This document shows, in pieces, positions 11,446 through 21,672 of a stretch of DNA of 64,000 bases. The stretch is from Symbiotaphrina buchneri (lineage: Eukaryota > Ascomycota > Symbiotaphrinales > Symbiotaphrinaceae): contig BCIG01000013.1 in NCBI GenBank assembly GCA_001599915.1, positions 62,001-126,000 of the forward strand, read 5' to 3'. Every line of letters starts with the position of its first letter. Positions within the stretch are counted from its first letter, which is position 1. The position numbers and the translations under genes were made by a program. A model generated the notes under the pieces. It was not told where the DNA came from, made no database searches, and saw nothing but the letters and a program-made list of their open reading frames with translations.

Positions 11446-12895
11446 TCAGTCTTCGTCTATCTTCCCGTTTCCCAGATCTGAGAGGAGAACATCATCGGGA
11501 GCAAAACCCCGGTTGTTTCGGACTGCACGCAATGCCAAGTTAGCAGACTGTTGAACTAAGTACCCGGCAGAGGACTCACTCCACTCCGTCTCCACGCGGA
11601 AAAATATCCAGATCCATCTCCTGATGACTTCAAGAAGTTCCATGAGGAAGATTCCTCCCTCCAGATCATTGAAGTGATCGAGATGAGGGCTCAGCTTGAA
11701 GCTCCATGTACATCGAAGCATCAAGTCCAGCGCAATGACCACATAGTAGATCTCCTTTGTATGGAAATACAAGTGTTTCCGAAGTCCGTACGGATGCTCC
11801 GGATTGTTCCGTTCCGCAGAGAAGAGGGTCAGATCCCAGTCTTTGGCTACGTCCCAATAGAAAGAATAGTAAGAGTTCAAAAAGACGAAGAACAGCCTGC
11901 AGGAGAGCATCCGGTGAGCAGGTACCTCAGTGTTGACATGTAAAGAGCATACCATAGTCGAAATAGCCCAGTTTCACTCATGTGGATTTTAGCCGGGTCA
12001 TATCCTCTCTGCAGAGCGCTCAGGATGATAACCGGGAAAGCACTCGAATATTTCAGCGCGTTGGCAAGATGTTGGCCTCCCCACCCTTGAGAACCAACGC
12101 TTCCCGCTCTTTCATTCTGCGTCCTGACCCGGAAATATTCAATTAAACACTGCCTCAGCCGGATCAAGCTAGGTATTGCAATGATCAAAGGAACCGCTAC
12201 TTGTCCTCCACAGCCTCTGTCAGGTTTGCCAGTCGAGGAGTACTCCGAAGAGAAGAACATGCATAGTGACACAAAGAGGTCGGCGAGCACCTTTGCATAT
12301 GATGTCAAGGCATCGGCAAGTAGGATGTCCCCGAATTTCCCTTCGTTGGCCTCCGCAATGGCCCCGATACTGATTCGTTTAAGGACCGAAAGAAATCGAT
12401 ATCGGCCAGTTCTCGAGAAGAACTGGATCGGGAAGAAAAATGCGAGAACCAGAAAGACGAGGTATAGTTGAGGGAGAACCTCCCATTGCACAACTAGCGC
12501 AGTTTGTCCACGGGTAAAGATCCAAAATAGAAGGAGGCACGCAACAAGCGGGATCGTCAGAATTGTTGCAAGCCGATATGTTGAGAGATAATGAGGCGCG
12601 TGCGTGGCAGAACGTCGGGTAGGATACTTTATAAGTGCCGGTACATCCTACAGTTGGGTCAGCGATGATCGTCCCGACATGTAGACGTAGAACTCCGCAC
12701 TATTTTGAGGAGTGTTAAATAATGAAGATTAGCGCCCCATGCCCAAACACCTGTCAAATGTCTATCAGCAAACAGCCGCGTGCTGCGCTTGTGAACGGCC
12801 TTACCGAGCACGATAATGAAGGCAACCCGGAAAGGCAATGGGAAGTACAGCCCAAATGTATCCAGTTCAGGCTCCACAGCAGGATCCTGTTCCAT
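11446..12895 (-). CDS. ERD1: EXS-domain membrane protein, ERD1-like
   Basis: Five-exon gene for 409 residues: exons 12895-12805, 12750-12701, 12647-11953, 11896-11580 and 11522-11446. It is a multi-pass membrane protein of the ERD1/XPR1/SYG1 (EXS) family. The EXS region is seen as LNSYYSFYWDVAKDWDLTLF, RCTWSFKLSPHL, FFRVETEW and the C-terminal RNNRGFAPDDVLLSDL. The upstream half has several hydrophobic helices (LPLPFRVAFIIVLG, LATILTIPLVACLLLFWIF, LPQLYLVFLVLAFFFPIQFF). There is no SPX domain, which separates it from XPR1/SYG1 and points to Erd1. Yeast Erd1 sits in the Golgi, supports retention of lumenal ER proteins and glycosyltransferase recycling, and returns phosphate to the cytosol. The first two exons are short and were placed by frame and splice sites. 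The gene is divergent from PEX10, 341 bp apart. Confidence 0.88.
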
Positions 12896-13236
12896 TGCCC
12901 CCGCCTTTGTACGTGGCCCAACAGCAAAAACGAGTGACTAGAGTGAGAGAATCTGGACGTCCAGGGGAAATTTATGGTAGCGTGGCATCTGGCCAAGGTA
13001 TGACAGGGGCTAATTAGCACGCAAGCTGGCATCTGCTCCCGTGCCCCTGGAGTTAGAATGAGCCGCAACTTATATGAGACTAGCGCCGTGCATGGTCGAC
13101 GTGGAGTCGTGGACAGCCGAACCGAGGATATAAATGCGGAGTAAGAGTAACCGGAGACAAGGTACTCCACAGCGCATCATTGAGGTCTCCACCTCCAGCG
13201 CTGCAGGACTGTGGCCAACACTCTACCGGCAAAGAT
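12896..13236. promoter_or_regulatory. Shared 341-bp divergent promoter of ERD1 and PEX10
   Basis: The region between the two start codons must hold both promoters. A TATAAATG-like stretch lies at 13129-13136, about 100 bp before the PEX10 start codon. I recognise no other certain element. Confidence 0.5.
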
Positions 13237-14358
13237 ATGGCTGAGCCGGATGATCACGTCTACAACAAACCACCCGCGGCTCAATACAAATACCACTATC
13301 CGTACGCCGCAGCTCCAGACATCATCAGGTCCAATCAGAAGGATGTCTATTTCCAAGGTGTCCTGCTAGAACATCTGTCCAATATCGTTCGCCGCCTCTA
13401 TGGCGCGCGATTTCTGCATAATTACCACGATGAAGCGAAGACCTTTTCGGCCCTGCTATATCTCGGCCTCACCACTTTTGTGGGAAACCGCACTCTAGGA
13501 GAGGAGTACTGCGACATAGTCCAGGTCGAGAAGGAAACACAGAGACTGCCGGATATACATCGCCGGGCGAGCTACATACTTTCCACGGTCCTCCTGCCAT
13601 ACACCTTGACACGCCTTCTCCCAGCGTTTCGTCGAAGAATCAGGTCCAAATTAGAATCAAACTTGAGTCGTCTATCCCACAAGCATGCATCTTCAATCAC
13701 AACGAGGATGCAGTCGTACGTACTCGACAACCTCGACACGATCACTTCCCCATCGCCAATATATGCTCTATCTTTAGCGGTGTTCTATTTCTCTGGCGCC
13801 TATTATCATCTCGGGAAACGGATTCTTGGACTCCGTTATGTTTTTACCAGGCGCATCGGCCCAAGCGAACAGCGAGTGGGTTATGAAGTCCTAGGAGTCC
13901 TATTGATCTTGCAAATGGCTGTTCAGGGCTACCTGCATATACAAAAGACTGTGAGGGAAGGGGCAGCCGCAACTGCGGCATCGGAGGTGCCAGTAGAAGG
14001 CCCGGAGCAACTTTCCCTTGCTCCAAACGCCTATACGAGCAATAACGCACTGTTGTTCGATGTTCGTGCTACTGAAGGTACCCATGTAAGCAAGCAAGGT
14101 CTGGCGCGCATGACACATGCATCGGCACTGGATAAACCCAGGTACGACCTGAAAGACAAGGAAATGATGCAATGGATTGGTGGAAGGCAACAGAGGAAAT
14201 GCACATTATGTTTGGAAGAGATGAAGGACCCGAGCGCTACTACATGCGGGCATGTATTCTGCTGGACTTGCATCGGAGACTGGATAAGGGAGAAGCCGGA
14301 ATGTCCACTCTGTAGGCAAACAAGCCTAGTGCAGCATATTTTACCGTTGAGGGCATGA
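13237..14358 (+). CDS. PEX10: Peroxisomal RING E3 ligase PEX10
   Basis: Intronless gene for 373 residues. Pex10 is a peroxisomal membrane RING-finger protein. Together with Pex2 and Pex12 it forms the export channel and ubiquitin ligase that recycles the import receptor Pex5. The N-terminal Pex2/Pex12 domain is clear (PDIIRSNQKDVYFQ, FSALLYLGLTTFVGNRTLGEEY, RRASYILSTVLLPYTLTRLLP), with hydrophobic membrane segments. The C-terminal RING has the full C3HC4 set: CTLC, CGHVFCWTCI and CPLC, ending LVQHILPLRA. The frame is open upstream to about 13141, but the first ATG in frame is 13237 (MAEPDDHVYNK), so I use that. All zinc ligands are present. Confidence 0.95.
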   Translation: MAEPDDHVYNKPPAAQYKYHYPYAAAPDIIRSNQKDVYFQGVLLEHLSNIVRRLYGARFLHNYHDEAKTFSALLYLGLTTFVGNRTLGEEYCDIVQVEKETQRLPDIHRRASYILSTVLLPYTLTRLLPAFRRRIRSKLESNLSRLSHKHASSITTRMQSYVLDNLDTITSPSPIYALSLAVFYFSGAYYHLGKRILGLRYVFTRRIGPSEQRVGYEVLGVLLILQMAVQGYLHIQKTVREGAAATAASEVPVEGPEQLSLAPNAYTSNNALLFDVRATEGTHVSKQGLARMTHASALDKPRYDLKDKEMMQWIGGRQQRKCTLCLEEMKDPSATTCGHVFCWTCIGDWIREKPECPLCRQTSLVQHILPLRA

Positions 14359-15389
14359 CGGTCCTGGGAATATTATTTCTAAGCCCCACACCGAGTTGAA
14401 ATGATGTGACTGCAGTGGCCCCATGGGCTTTTAGTTTAAACCATACGTTCCTCGAGGACGCGAGAAAGGACATTCGTCTAAGAGCTTCATCGAGGAAAGG
14501 CCTAACAATTCTGCCACCAGGACTTGAGTCCGGCTGACTGACAAAAACGAGCATCAAACGCCAATACTGACACTCATCACGAGCCCCTCCGCCCATTGCC
14601 TACCGATTTTAAGAAGGCGGGGGTTCATAAGTGAAATTCTTTAAGCCTAGACGGCTCTTCAGAGGAATCAAGAAGCAGCCCCGAATCGCACACCACTTTC
14701 CTCGCTCCATTCCCGATAAATCACAGCCGCATGGTACACATGTTGCAAGCTGTTTCCAGCTTTATCCACGACCTCCTTGTGGGATGCGTTCGATTCAACA
14801 GGCTTCAAGGGTCCGGCCGATGATTGCGAAGATGACATTCTTCCGCTACTCAAGAATCCCCCAGAGGATCCAGAGCTTGTTCCGTGGATCATCCAAAGCT
14901 TTAGGATTCGCACGAAGACTATTGCAGAAGGCCAGTATGTGTGTATTGCTTTTGCTTGGGTGCAGCCCATTGGACAACAGTAGCGTGATGGACTCACTCT
15001 TCAACATCACTACCCAATAAAAAAAGTTGGGGAAAGGTCGAAGCCCAATGATATGACCGACGGTACTGATAGAAAATGTAGGTAGGATATGCGAACCTTC
15101 GGCTTGAAGGGGACGGATACCTGTCGATTCTGCATAGTACTGGTGATGGACCGAGAGAAGATCCCGTTAGCAAGTCATTGACTCCACATGGGTTTCTTGG
15201 GGCTGGGTAAGGACTTCTCATCAAGCGCCACCGCACTTGATCGTTTGCGATTCTTGGCCTCTCCAGCCCGGCACATGGCACTAGGACGGCAGAGATACCC
15301 CCGATTTCGCCGTTGTCTCGACGACTTTTGAAATATCTTTCGTTGATGGGGCGGAACCTTTCGTAGACAAGTTTGGTGTCGTCTGAGAC
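14359..15389. other. Gene-poor stretch downstream of PEX10
   Basis: About 1 kb with overlapping medium-length frames on both strands (14631-15020 plus, 14668-14997 minus, 14777-14983 plus), none with a recognisable family. It lies next to a decayed gene and may hold further remnants of it, but I cannot show this. Confidence 0.4.
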
Positions 15390-16130
15390 CTTTAACCTCT
15401 GAGCCGGGCATCTTCGTTCGTCTCATACATCGCTGTCTCGAGTCTCGGTGCTATTACCAGTTCCCATGTATCGTGGCAAGCATTCAGGAATGTTGTCACC
15501 ATGATCACACCCATCGTATCGTCTTTCAAGCATGCTTCAAAACACACCAGATCTAAAAATGGGTGCCAAATGAGGCAGCAACATCTTTGGACAGTCTCGC
15601 GCGCCAAAAGTCAGTGACTTCCGCCGGAGTCATCTGATCGTAGAGTTTCATTAGTACAGGAACCTCCTGCCAGCGCGCGGGGGCTGGCAGCAAGGGATCG
15701 ACGGCTTCCACTGCGGCTATTTGAGCCTAGATACTTTCGATCGCCTTCTCTGCCCGTTCCCGTTCGGCTCTCTCGTTCGATGATGCCCTTGAAAGCTCCA
15801 CTTTGGCTGGTTGCAAATCGCCATTAAGCGCGTTGAGCCATTGGCTCTTGTGCCATTGGAAGGCTTCCTCCCAGCTCTCTGCTTCGATGGTGAGATAACG
15901 AGTTTCGCGTGTAGCCAAATCTGCTGCTAGGCTTCAAGCTCGCTCGACTCTGAGATTGAAAATATGGCGCCGCATGTTCTCGGAAGTAACGCATGCTTGT
16001 ACGAAGGTCATAAACCATGAGGGAGCTTTTCCATCTTTGACTGGCGCATTACCGATCATCGCAGCTTGTAGCTCAACTCTTTTGTTTGCATATTGCTCTT
16101 TGTGCCGCTTGAAGACGTGCGGCTCTAGTC
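15390..16130 (-). pseudogene. Decayed protein-coding gene of unknown family
   Basis: On the minus strand a protein-like reading can be followed for some 230 codons, interrupted by a few in-frame stops and at least one change of frame. The pieces have balanced amino-acid composition and helical character: SWFMTFVQACVTSENMRRHI, TIEAESWEEAFQWHKSQW, ERAERERAEKAIESI, PAPARWQEVPVLMKLYDQM and CFEACLKDDTMGVIMVTTF. I do not recognise the family, and no transposase, reverse-transcriptase or viral motif was seen. Some stops could have come from CAG to TAG changes, as repeat-induced point mutation makes, but there are too few to be sure. Alternatively it is a gene with introns that I have failed to place. 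The ends are approximate. Confidence 0.5.
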
Positions 16131-16956
16131 AAGGCTCAAGCACTGCATGCTCTCATTGCCGAAATCGAAATGCCATTGTAGCGGAAGAAAAAGATGCGCG
16201 CGTGATTCATTCGGCGTTTTCTTTCCGTGTCCAACTTGGTGGCGTCTTGCGATGAACCTTCCTCAGAATACCGGGCCTGCGTGGCCGGGACCGTCATATG
16301 GTTCATCCCAAAGTAGTGGGATGGAGCATTAAGAAAATGGGAAGGAACGGGAAGTTTAAGTAGTTCCCTAGATCAATCGCGATCGTGATGCAGGCACGAT
16401 GATATGCAGCTCAATCACCAGTCAAATCGATATACCGTAACTTTTATGGAGCCTGCCAGATTCGCCCCTGAGCTGTCTCATACGATCGCATGTATTCACT
16501 GCCACAATCAATCTTAGAGGGAGCACATAACTTAGTATCTCCCTATCAATCACGTGAAGGGGGGGTAGATGACTTGCAGCATCGATCGAAAGGGTCGATA
16601 TGCTGCCGCAACTTCCTCTCTTTAGTTAGGCTGTATCTGGGATGAATTGCATAAATAAATCAAGATTGTCTACAGTGACTGTCAGCAAGGACAACAGTTT
16701 GAGTGGTGGTTCTAGTCTCGGGTAATCAATGAGCTTTCTCCATCACTTCTTCCCAGTGCCACAGTTGCTGCAGGGAGAAACTAGCAAGATAGAATCCTAT
16801 ATATTGGACTCCCACCATGCACATGAGTTTTTGATTCAAGAAAAAGGGATTACAAGGGGGAAGTATTATCTTTGCATGAATCTACAGCCGACAGTTCTAG
16901 GCAGCAGCCTTGCAGGGACGCCTAGGCGAACTCGGCGAAAATTCACATAAGCGAGC
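16131..16956. other. Upstream region of the U6 gene
   Basis: About 0.8 kb of AT-richer sequence with no supported gene. It contains an imperfect hairpin at 16576-16606 with GCAGCAT/ATGCTGC outer arms. The 16729-16950 open frame has no recognisable features. Confidence 0.45.
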
Positions 16957-16966
16957 TATATATATT
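16957..16966 (+). promoter_or_regulatory. TATA box of the U6 snRNA gene
   Basis: TATATATATT lies 22-31 bp before the predicted U6 5' end, the normal place for the TATA element that positions TFIIIB at fungal U6 genes transcribed by RNA polymerase III. Confidence 0.85.
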
Positions 16967-16987
16967 AAAATGTGTGGCATATCTATT

Positions 16988-17085
16988 GCCTTCGGGCATT
17001 TGGTCAATTTGAAACGATACAGAGAAGATTAGCATGGCCCCTGCACTAAGGATGACACGCTTTATCAAAGTGAGCTTAAAGTTTT
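16988..17085 (+). ncRNA. SNR6: U6 spliceosomal snRNA
   Basis: Spliceosomal U6 RNA, the catalytic snRNA that pairs with the 5' splice site and with U2 and U4. The 5' stem-loop GCCTTCGGGC is at 16988-16997. It is followed by the conserved core with the ACAGAGA box (17019-17025), the catalytic AGC triad (17031-17033) and the GATGACACGC element of the internal stem-loop. The 3' end runs into a 13-nt T tract. There is no intron in the gene, unlike U6 of fission yeast. The exact 3' end within the first Ts is not fixed. Confidence 0.97.
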
Positions 17086-17094
17086 TTTTTTTTT
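17082..17094 (+). terminator. RNA polymerase III terminator of U6
   Basis: A run of 13 T residues directly after the U6 core, the standard RNA polymerase III stop signal. It also supplies the 3' oligo-U that the Lsm2-8 ring binds. Confidence 0.92.
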
Positions 17095-17627
17095 GCTGAT
17101 CGTGAATAAGAAGTCATAAAAGGAGATCTCATTTCCACCGACTTAATTTATTGCCTCTGGTGTTGGTTGTGCAGAAAAGACGCTGAATTATATACCTCTT
17201 GAACTGGTGAGAGGTGGGAGTCGAACGGGGTAAGAAAGAAAAGGGATAAATGAGCTAGTCCCTACGGAGTAATTCCTTAAGCCTGATACCCCTCAGTCGT
17301 ATACCTTACAAGTACCTCAGTATAAGCATACATTATGTAAGCATGCCTCGTGATAAGCATACCATATGGATTCTCTGATGCGCTCAAATCTCGGCCGTAT
17401 ACTAATCTCTCTTCAACTGAGAATATACTGGGGAATGTGCACATCCCTCTATCTATACCTTATTCTTGATATTTATGTTGTTTTGCGGGAAAAGTCATAC
17501 ATTCAATGATACACCCTTGAGTAATACAGCTAGTAGACGACTATCGACGTGGGGGCCCAGTGACAAGACTGTGTTCCCCCCTTCAAGGATCCAACATTAG
17601 ACTCTCAGAACCTGTTGTAAAAAAAAA
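17086..17627. other. AT-rich stretch between U6 and the MITE-like element
   Basis: About 540 bp with no coding signal. It contains the reversed B-box-like site at 17217-17226, two copies of ATAAGCATAC-type sequence (17322-17331 and 17352-17361) and a short A run at 17619-17627 that abuts the MITE-like repeat. Confidence 0.5.
17217..17226 (-). promoter_or_regulatory. Candidate B box (reversed) downstream of U6
   Basis: GGAGTCGAAC on the plus strand is the reverse complement of GTTCGACTCC, a full match to the GTTCGANTCC core of the TFIIIC B box. It lies 230-239 nt from the U6 5' end. In budding yeast the SNR6 B box lies at about +234, downstream of the terminator, and is needed for TFIIIC binding. 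The spacing match supports a real element. The orientation is opposite to the usual one and the flanks do not form a tRNA T-arm, so function is inferred. Confidence 0.45.
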
Positions 17628-17998
17628 GGTAATCGGTAATGGCACGCCCCTGTTTTTGGTTACCACATGCCCCTCTCATCTATTCGCATCGCATCATATC
17701 TATTCACAATCTCATCTCTCTACATCGTATCATATCGATCCGCATATCTCATCTACCTGCATTGTATCGTATCTATCTGCCCGTTTATAACATCGTAGCC
17801 TATCTGGTTTATCTCCGTGATGGTTGGACCGATTAATCGATCAATCGATCAATCGATCAAGGGCGCCATCTTATATCTGTTCACATATCTATCCGTATAT
17901 CAAAGTGGGATTAGTCTGCACGGTGCACCAAGTCGCCCTTTTTTGTATGAGAGGGGCGTGCAGTTACCAGATACAGGGGCGTGCCATTACCGATAACC
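17628..17998. mobile_element. MITE-like element with 52-bp terminal inverted repeats
   Basis: Two inverted arms of 52 bp, 17628-17679 and 17947-17998, match at about 45 of 52 positions. Each arm carries two direct copies of a roughly 19-bp motif resembling GGTAATGGCACGCCCCTGT, as often seen for transposase-binding sites. The 267-bp interior has no coding capacity and is made of degenerate ATCTATC/CATCGTATC units plus a short tandem repeat. Size, structure and lack of genes fit a non-autonomous DNA transposon (MITE). The family is not recognised. Target-site duplication cannot be called, because a run of A residues flanks the left end and CCCAAAAA the right. Confidence 0.7.
17835..17860. repeat. 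AATCGATC tandem repeat
   Basis: Three and a quarter perfect copies of an 8-bp unit, AATCGATC, inside the MITE-like element. The unit contains a self-complementary ATCGAT core. Confidence 0.85.
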
Positions 17999-18348
17999 CC
18001 CAAAAATCCTGTGAAGCCTCTGCTTCGTTCTTGGAGATACAGGTATACTTTCCTCTGTCCTCTGTGCCTTTTTCGTGCCACAGAATGTGAGTGTACCTTA
18101 ACTTTGAAAGGGTCTGGGTCATGGCGTTGGCTGAAATTAAGCTTAAAGACTCCGCATGTGGACCGTGCATGATAGCGAACCGGCAAGCGTGCCATCTTGA
18201 TGATTACTTTCCTACCTAACCTTAGGCAGTCCATACCTGAGAATGATTGCCACCTCTAGCTAGCTAGCCATTCACAATATAGAACGTATGCAGGCTGGAT
18301 GCATGGTCTCTCGTTCTCCTCCTTAGGCCCACATGAGAGTACCGCGGC
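17999..18348. other. Upstream region of recyclin gene
   Basis: About 350 bp between the inverted-repeat element and the recyclin start codon. It holds a CTAGCTAGCTAG stretch near 18256-18267 and an ACCTAACCTTAGG motif near 18215. I see no gene. Confidence 0.5.
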
Positions 18349-21219
18349 ATGGCGACCTTCAAGAGGGCCGCCGCTGGGGCCGGCCCTTACCGTTCAAGCA
18401 TGATGGTTCCGTTCGAACCATCGCAGATGATGATTCTAGAACCTGTCTTGCCAGCAGGCAAGTGGACCGTCCACATCTTCCGGGCCCCAGCTAAACAGGA
18501 AAATAGAGATTATTGCCTTGATGCTCGACTACCTGCCGATTCCTGATCTTCTCCGCTTCGCACGAGTCTCCCGGCACATGCGAGATATTATTTATGATGA
18601 TAAAAGATGGGTAGAGAGGCTGGCATGTATGGGCCGTTGGGATGAAAATGAAGCCAGGCGGATAGAGGCAGAGATCATGCGCAGAAAAGCAGAACATCAA
18701 CGACTTCGCATCAATGGAAGTCAGCTGAACGGCGTGTCCGAGGGAGCTGCCACAAATGGTCCGGCTACACCCAAGAAGAGTATAACTCTATTTGATGCTG
18801 CAGTTGAGGATAATAAACGACGTTCGCAAGATTTGATAACCCGACATCGCCAGCAAGAACTGGCGAAAGGCTTTGATGCACTGAATATCTCGAGAAGCTC
18901 GTCGGTGGCTGGTTCCGATCGTGCAGCGTCTCTGAACGTTCTATCGAATGTGAGATCTGTCAGGGGATGGGCTAGACTAGAATATGCCAAGGTCTATGAT
19001 GCCCTGGCCCCTTTCTACTTTGACATTGTGCGGTCGAAGAGTTACAGCGAGCTCTTGGTATTTAGAGTATACGAAGACCCCTTACAACAAGCCCAGATGC
19101 TCTCGCAACTCAGGAGGTTTACAAGAAGCGACTTTGCGATTGGATGGCAAGAGCGGGGGAGGGAGATCGAGTCAGTCACGGCAATATTCGAGAAGGCTGC
19201 TCTACGTGAATTTGAGCAAGGGTGCGATTTGCACGATATCCAGGGGCGGATGCGCGGATATGCACAAGTTTTAGTCACCTTGAATGGTGGCCATGCTGCC
19301 GTGGATGCTTTCATCCGCAAAAGTCCCATCATGCTGCACAAAGAGCAACTGGGACAACCCGTCGCCGTTTTGAATGAGGGTGCATCAGGCAATATACAAC
19401 TCGCAAGAGCGAGTGAATTTTTCGATAAGGTCGTGTTGGCATTGAAAGAGCAAGCTGATACAGCCGGGAAGGTGTTTCCACCTTCCGTCGATGTCATGCT
19501 TCCCTTCCTCGAGCGTATCGGCCATGATATCATCTTTGATTATATCACTGTGTTACTTGATGAAGCTCATGAGAGGAACATTGAGTCTTATCTTAAAGCG
19601 GTCTCTGGTTTATATGCTCAATGCATTCGAATGCTGCGGTCTGTGCAGTTGACAGCATCATCAAAGGGGGACGTTTTTGAAGAGGCGAAGGCATTGTATA
19701 GCAATCTTTTCGAACCGCACATAGATCTCTATTTGCACGAAGAGCTGTCATTCTTCAGGACAGCCTCGAACACACAAGTCACTACGTGGGAGAAAATGCT
19801 GTCGGAGCAAGAAGCTAGCACCGAGTCATTCTACATGTCAAATGTCAACCGGCAGGCAGACAAGAAGGACTTTCTGACTTCCTTCAAGCAAGTAGTTATG
19901 ATGCCTGTCAATGCATTGCCGGCATTGCCTCTCGGGTCTGCATTTGGTGGCAGCAAAACCTCAGCTTCTTCAAAGGGCGAGAACAAGTTGACCAATTCTA
20001 GCGCGCAGTCGGGGTCGCAGACTCCTTCAAGGCCTGATACACCTCGCTTGTCCTCTGGTACTCTGCACAACTTGGACATTGGTGCTTCTGAAGCTCCAAC
20101 GACTGAACTGGCAGCCAAAGCAGCTCTGATGAATTCGAGGTTGGAAGGCATAAGGTCCCTTTTTAGTATTGAGGTGGCGCTCAATATAATCCATAATGCA
20201 AAAGCTAGTCTGGAGAGAGCATCTATTTTCGTCAACATGGGAGGCACCATAGGCGAGGAGGCAAAGGATCAATGCGCGGCGATATTTGTATCGCTCCTAC
20301 AGATATTGGGCAACCGTCATATAAAAGGGGGCTTTGACAAGGCGGTAGCACATCTTTCACAATATAACCCTCGGGCTGTCAGTGAACATAATCAACCGGG
20401 CGTCGCTCCGCTGGTAATGTTCCTGGAGCTCGTGAATGTTGGTGATTTGATACAGCAGATGGTGGATGTCTTTTACGAACAGCAACTCGTGGCAACCAAA
20501 CTTGCAGACCGGAATGATTTTCTGGACCCTGCCGGCCGCGAGAAAAAGAAATTCGAGCAAATGCTGGATGAAAGAGTTGCCGCAGGATTGGGCAAAGGGA
20601 TCGATGTCTTGATGGATGAAGTGGAATATCTGTGTGCCACTACGCAGAGCAATACGGACTTCAATCCAGGCGCATCAGGAGATAAGGATTTGCAGGTGGT
20701 CGATATTGGCCCTACTGAAACAGCAAGAAAGGTTGTAAATATTGTCTCCTCCCACACCAGCATGCTTGTGGGTAGCACAGAGAAGAATCTGCTGGATGTT
20801 TTTAATCAGGAGGTCGGCTTGAGGTTATTCGGAGTCCTGTGCAAGCATTTGAAGCGACAGCGAGTCAGTGTTGATGGCGCAATTAAGCTCATCAGGTATC
20901 TCTCGACTCTGGCATTATCTTTTCATCAGAATGCTGATTTGCACCTAGTGATATGAACCTTTACTACGACTACATCCAGACACTCAAGAACAAAGACCTC
21001 CTCCAGTATTTCAGGGCCCTAAGGGAGTTGGCGCAAATATATCTCATCGACCCATCGCATTCCAAGGAGTTGGCGATCATCATAGCAGATAGCGAGCGTT
21101 TTCATGGCATCTTCGCGGCGGAGGAGGTGTATGAGTTTGCACAGCGGCGAGCGGATTGGTTTCAAGTCCGGAAGGCGGTTGAGGGCCAAATGTATGGGAT
21201 AGGCTGCAGCTTGATGTAG
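18349..21219 (+). CDS. RCY1: Recyclin-1 (F-box, Sec10-like exocyst-related protein)
   Basis: Three-exon gene for 922 residues: exons 18349-18457, 18507-20895 and 20949-21219. Recyclin joins an N-terminal F-box (about residues 36-75: VLPAEIIALMLDYLPIPDLL, RFARVSRHMRDIIYDD, RWVERL) to a long helical Sec10-like region covering most of the protein. In yeast Rcy1 acts in recycling from endosomes to the plasma membrane and as part of a small SCF complex with Skp1. The first intron (18458-18506) uses a GC donor (GCAAGT) with a CTAAAC branch site and TAG acceptor. Only this splice yields the family sequence VLPAEIIALM; GT alternatives give a broken F-box. The second intron has a normal GTATCT donor and joins KLISDMNLYYDYIQ. 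The middle region has a Ser/Thr-rich linker (about residues 475-520). Confidence 0.93.
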
Positions 21220-21672
21220 TCCATATGCAATTTATATAAAGGGGGGACAAGCGCGGAAATTACGCTACGCCCCCTAATTGATATCTCTGCCTGAGCTGCT
21301 CGTGGCTGCACCGCGGAAATCCATGCTCAAGCTGGTACTTTCATGTCGCATACGAGCCGGTCACATAAGCTCATGTTCCCCTAGTCACCACAGTGTGACG
21401 AAATAGCATCAGCTATCTCGTCTTGATTCAGTCAGTGCACTTACGGCGAGCGATGGTGGCAGGATGCAAGATAATGCATGGCAACGACGCAAGGATATCT
21501 ATCATTACTTATTGTACATTCAAGTCATGCTTCAAGCAACGCTAATCGACAAGCTTGAGTATCCTGGATGCCGCATTCCTATTCAGTACCACCTTCAAAG
21601 GAGCCGGAGTTCCGACCTAACGCCAAATATCATACGCCATGACAGTAAAGGCCCATCAAGACCAGGCTGAAG
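21220..21672. other. Convergent 3' intergenic region
   Basis: 453 bp between the stop codons of recyclin and the next, oppositely oriented gene. Nothing beyond presumed 3' UTRs is seen. Confidence 0.5.

Noticed and set aside
17205-17245. Possible tRNA on the minus strand
   Set aside because: Only a B-box-like core is present. The T-stem does not pair, and no D-arm, anticodon arm or acceptor stem can be drawn.
17660-17946. CRISPR-like or satellite array
   Set aside because: The ATCTATC-type units are degenerate and irregular, lie inside an inverted-repeat element, and the host is a fungus.
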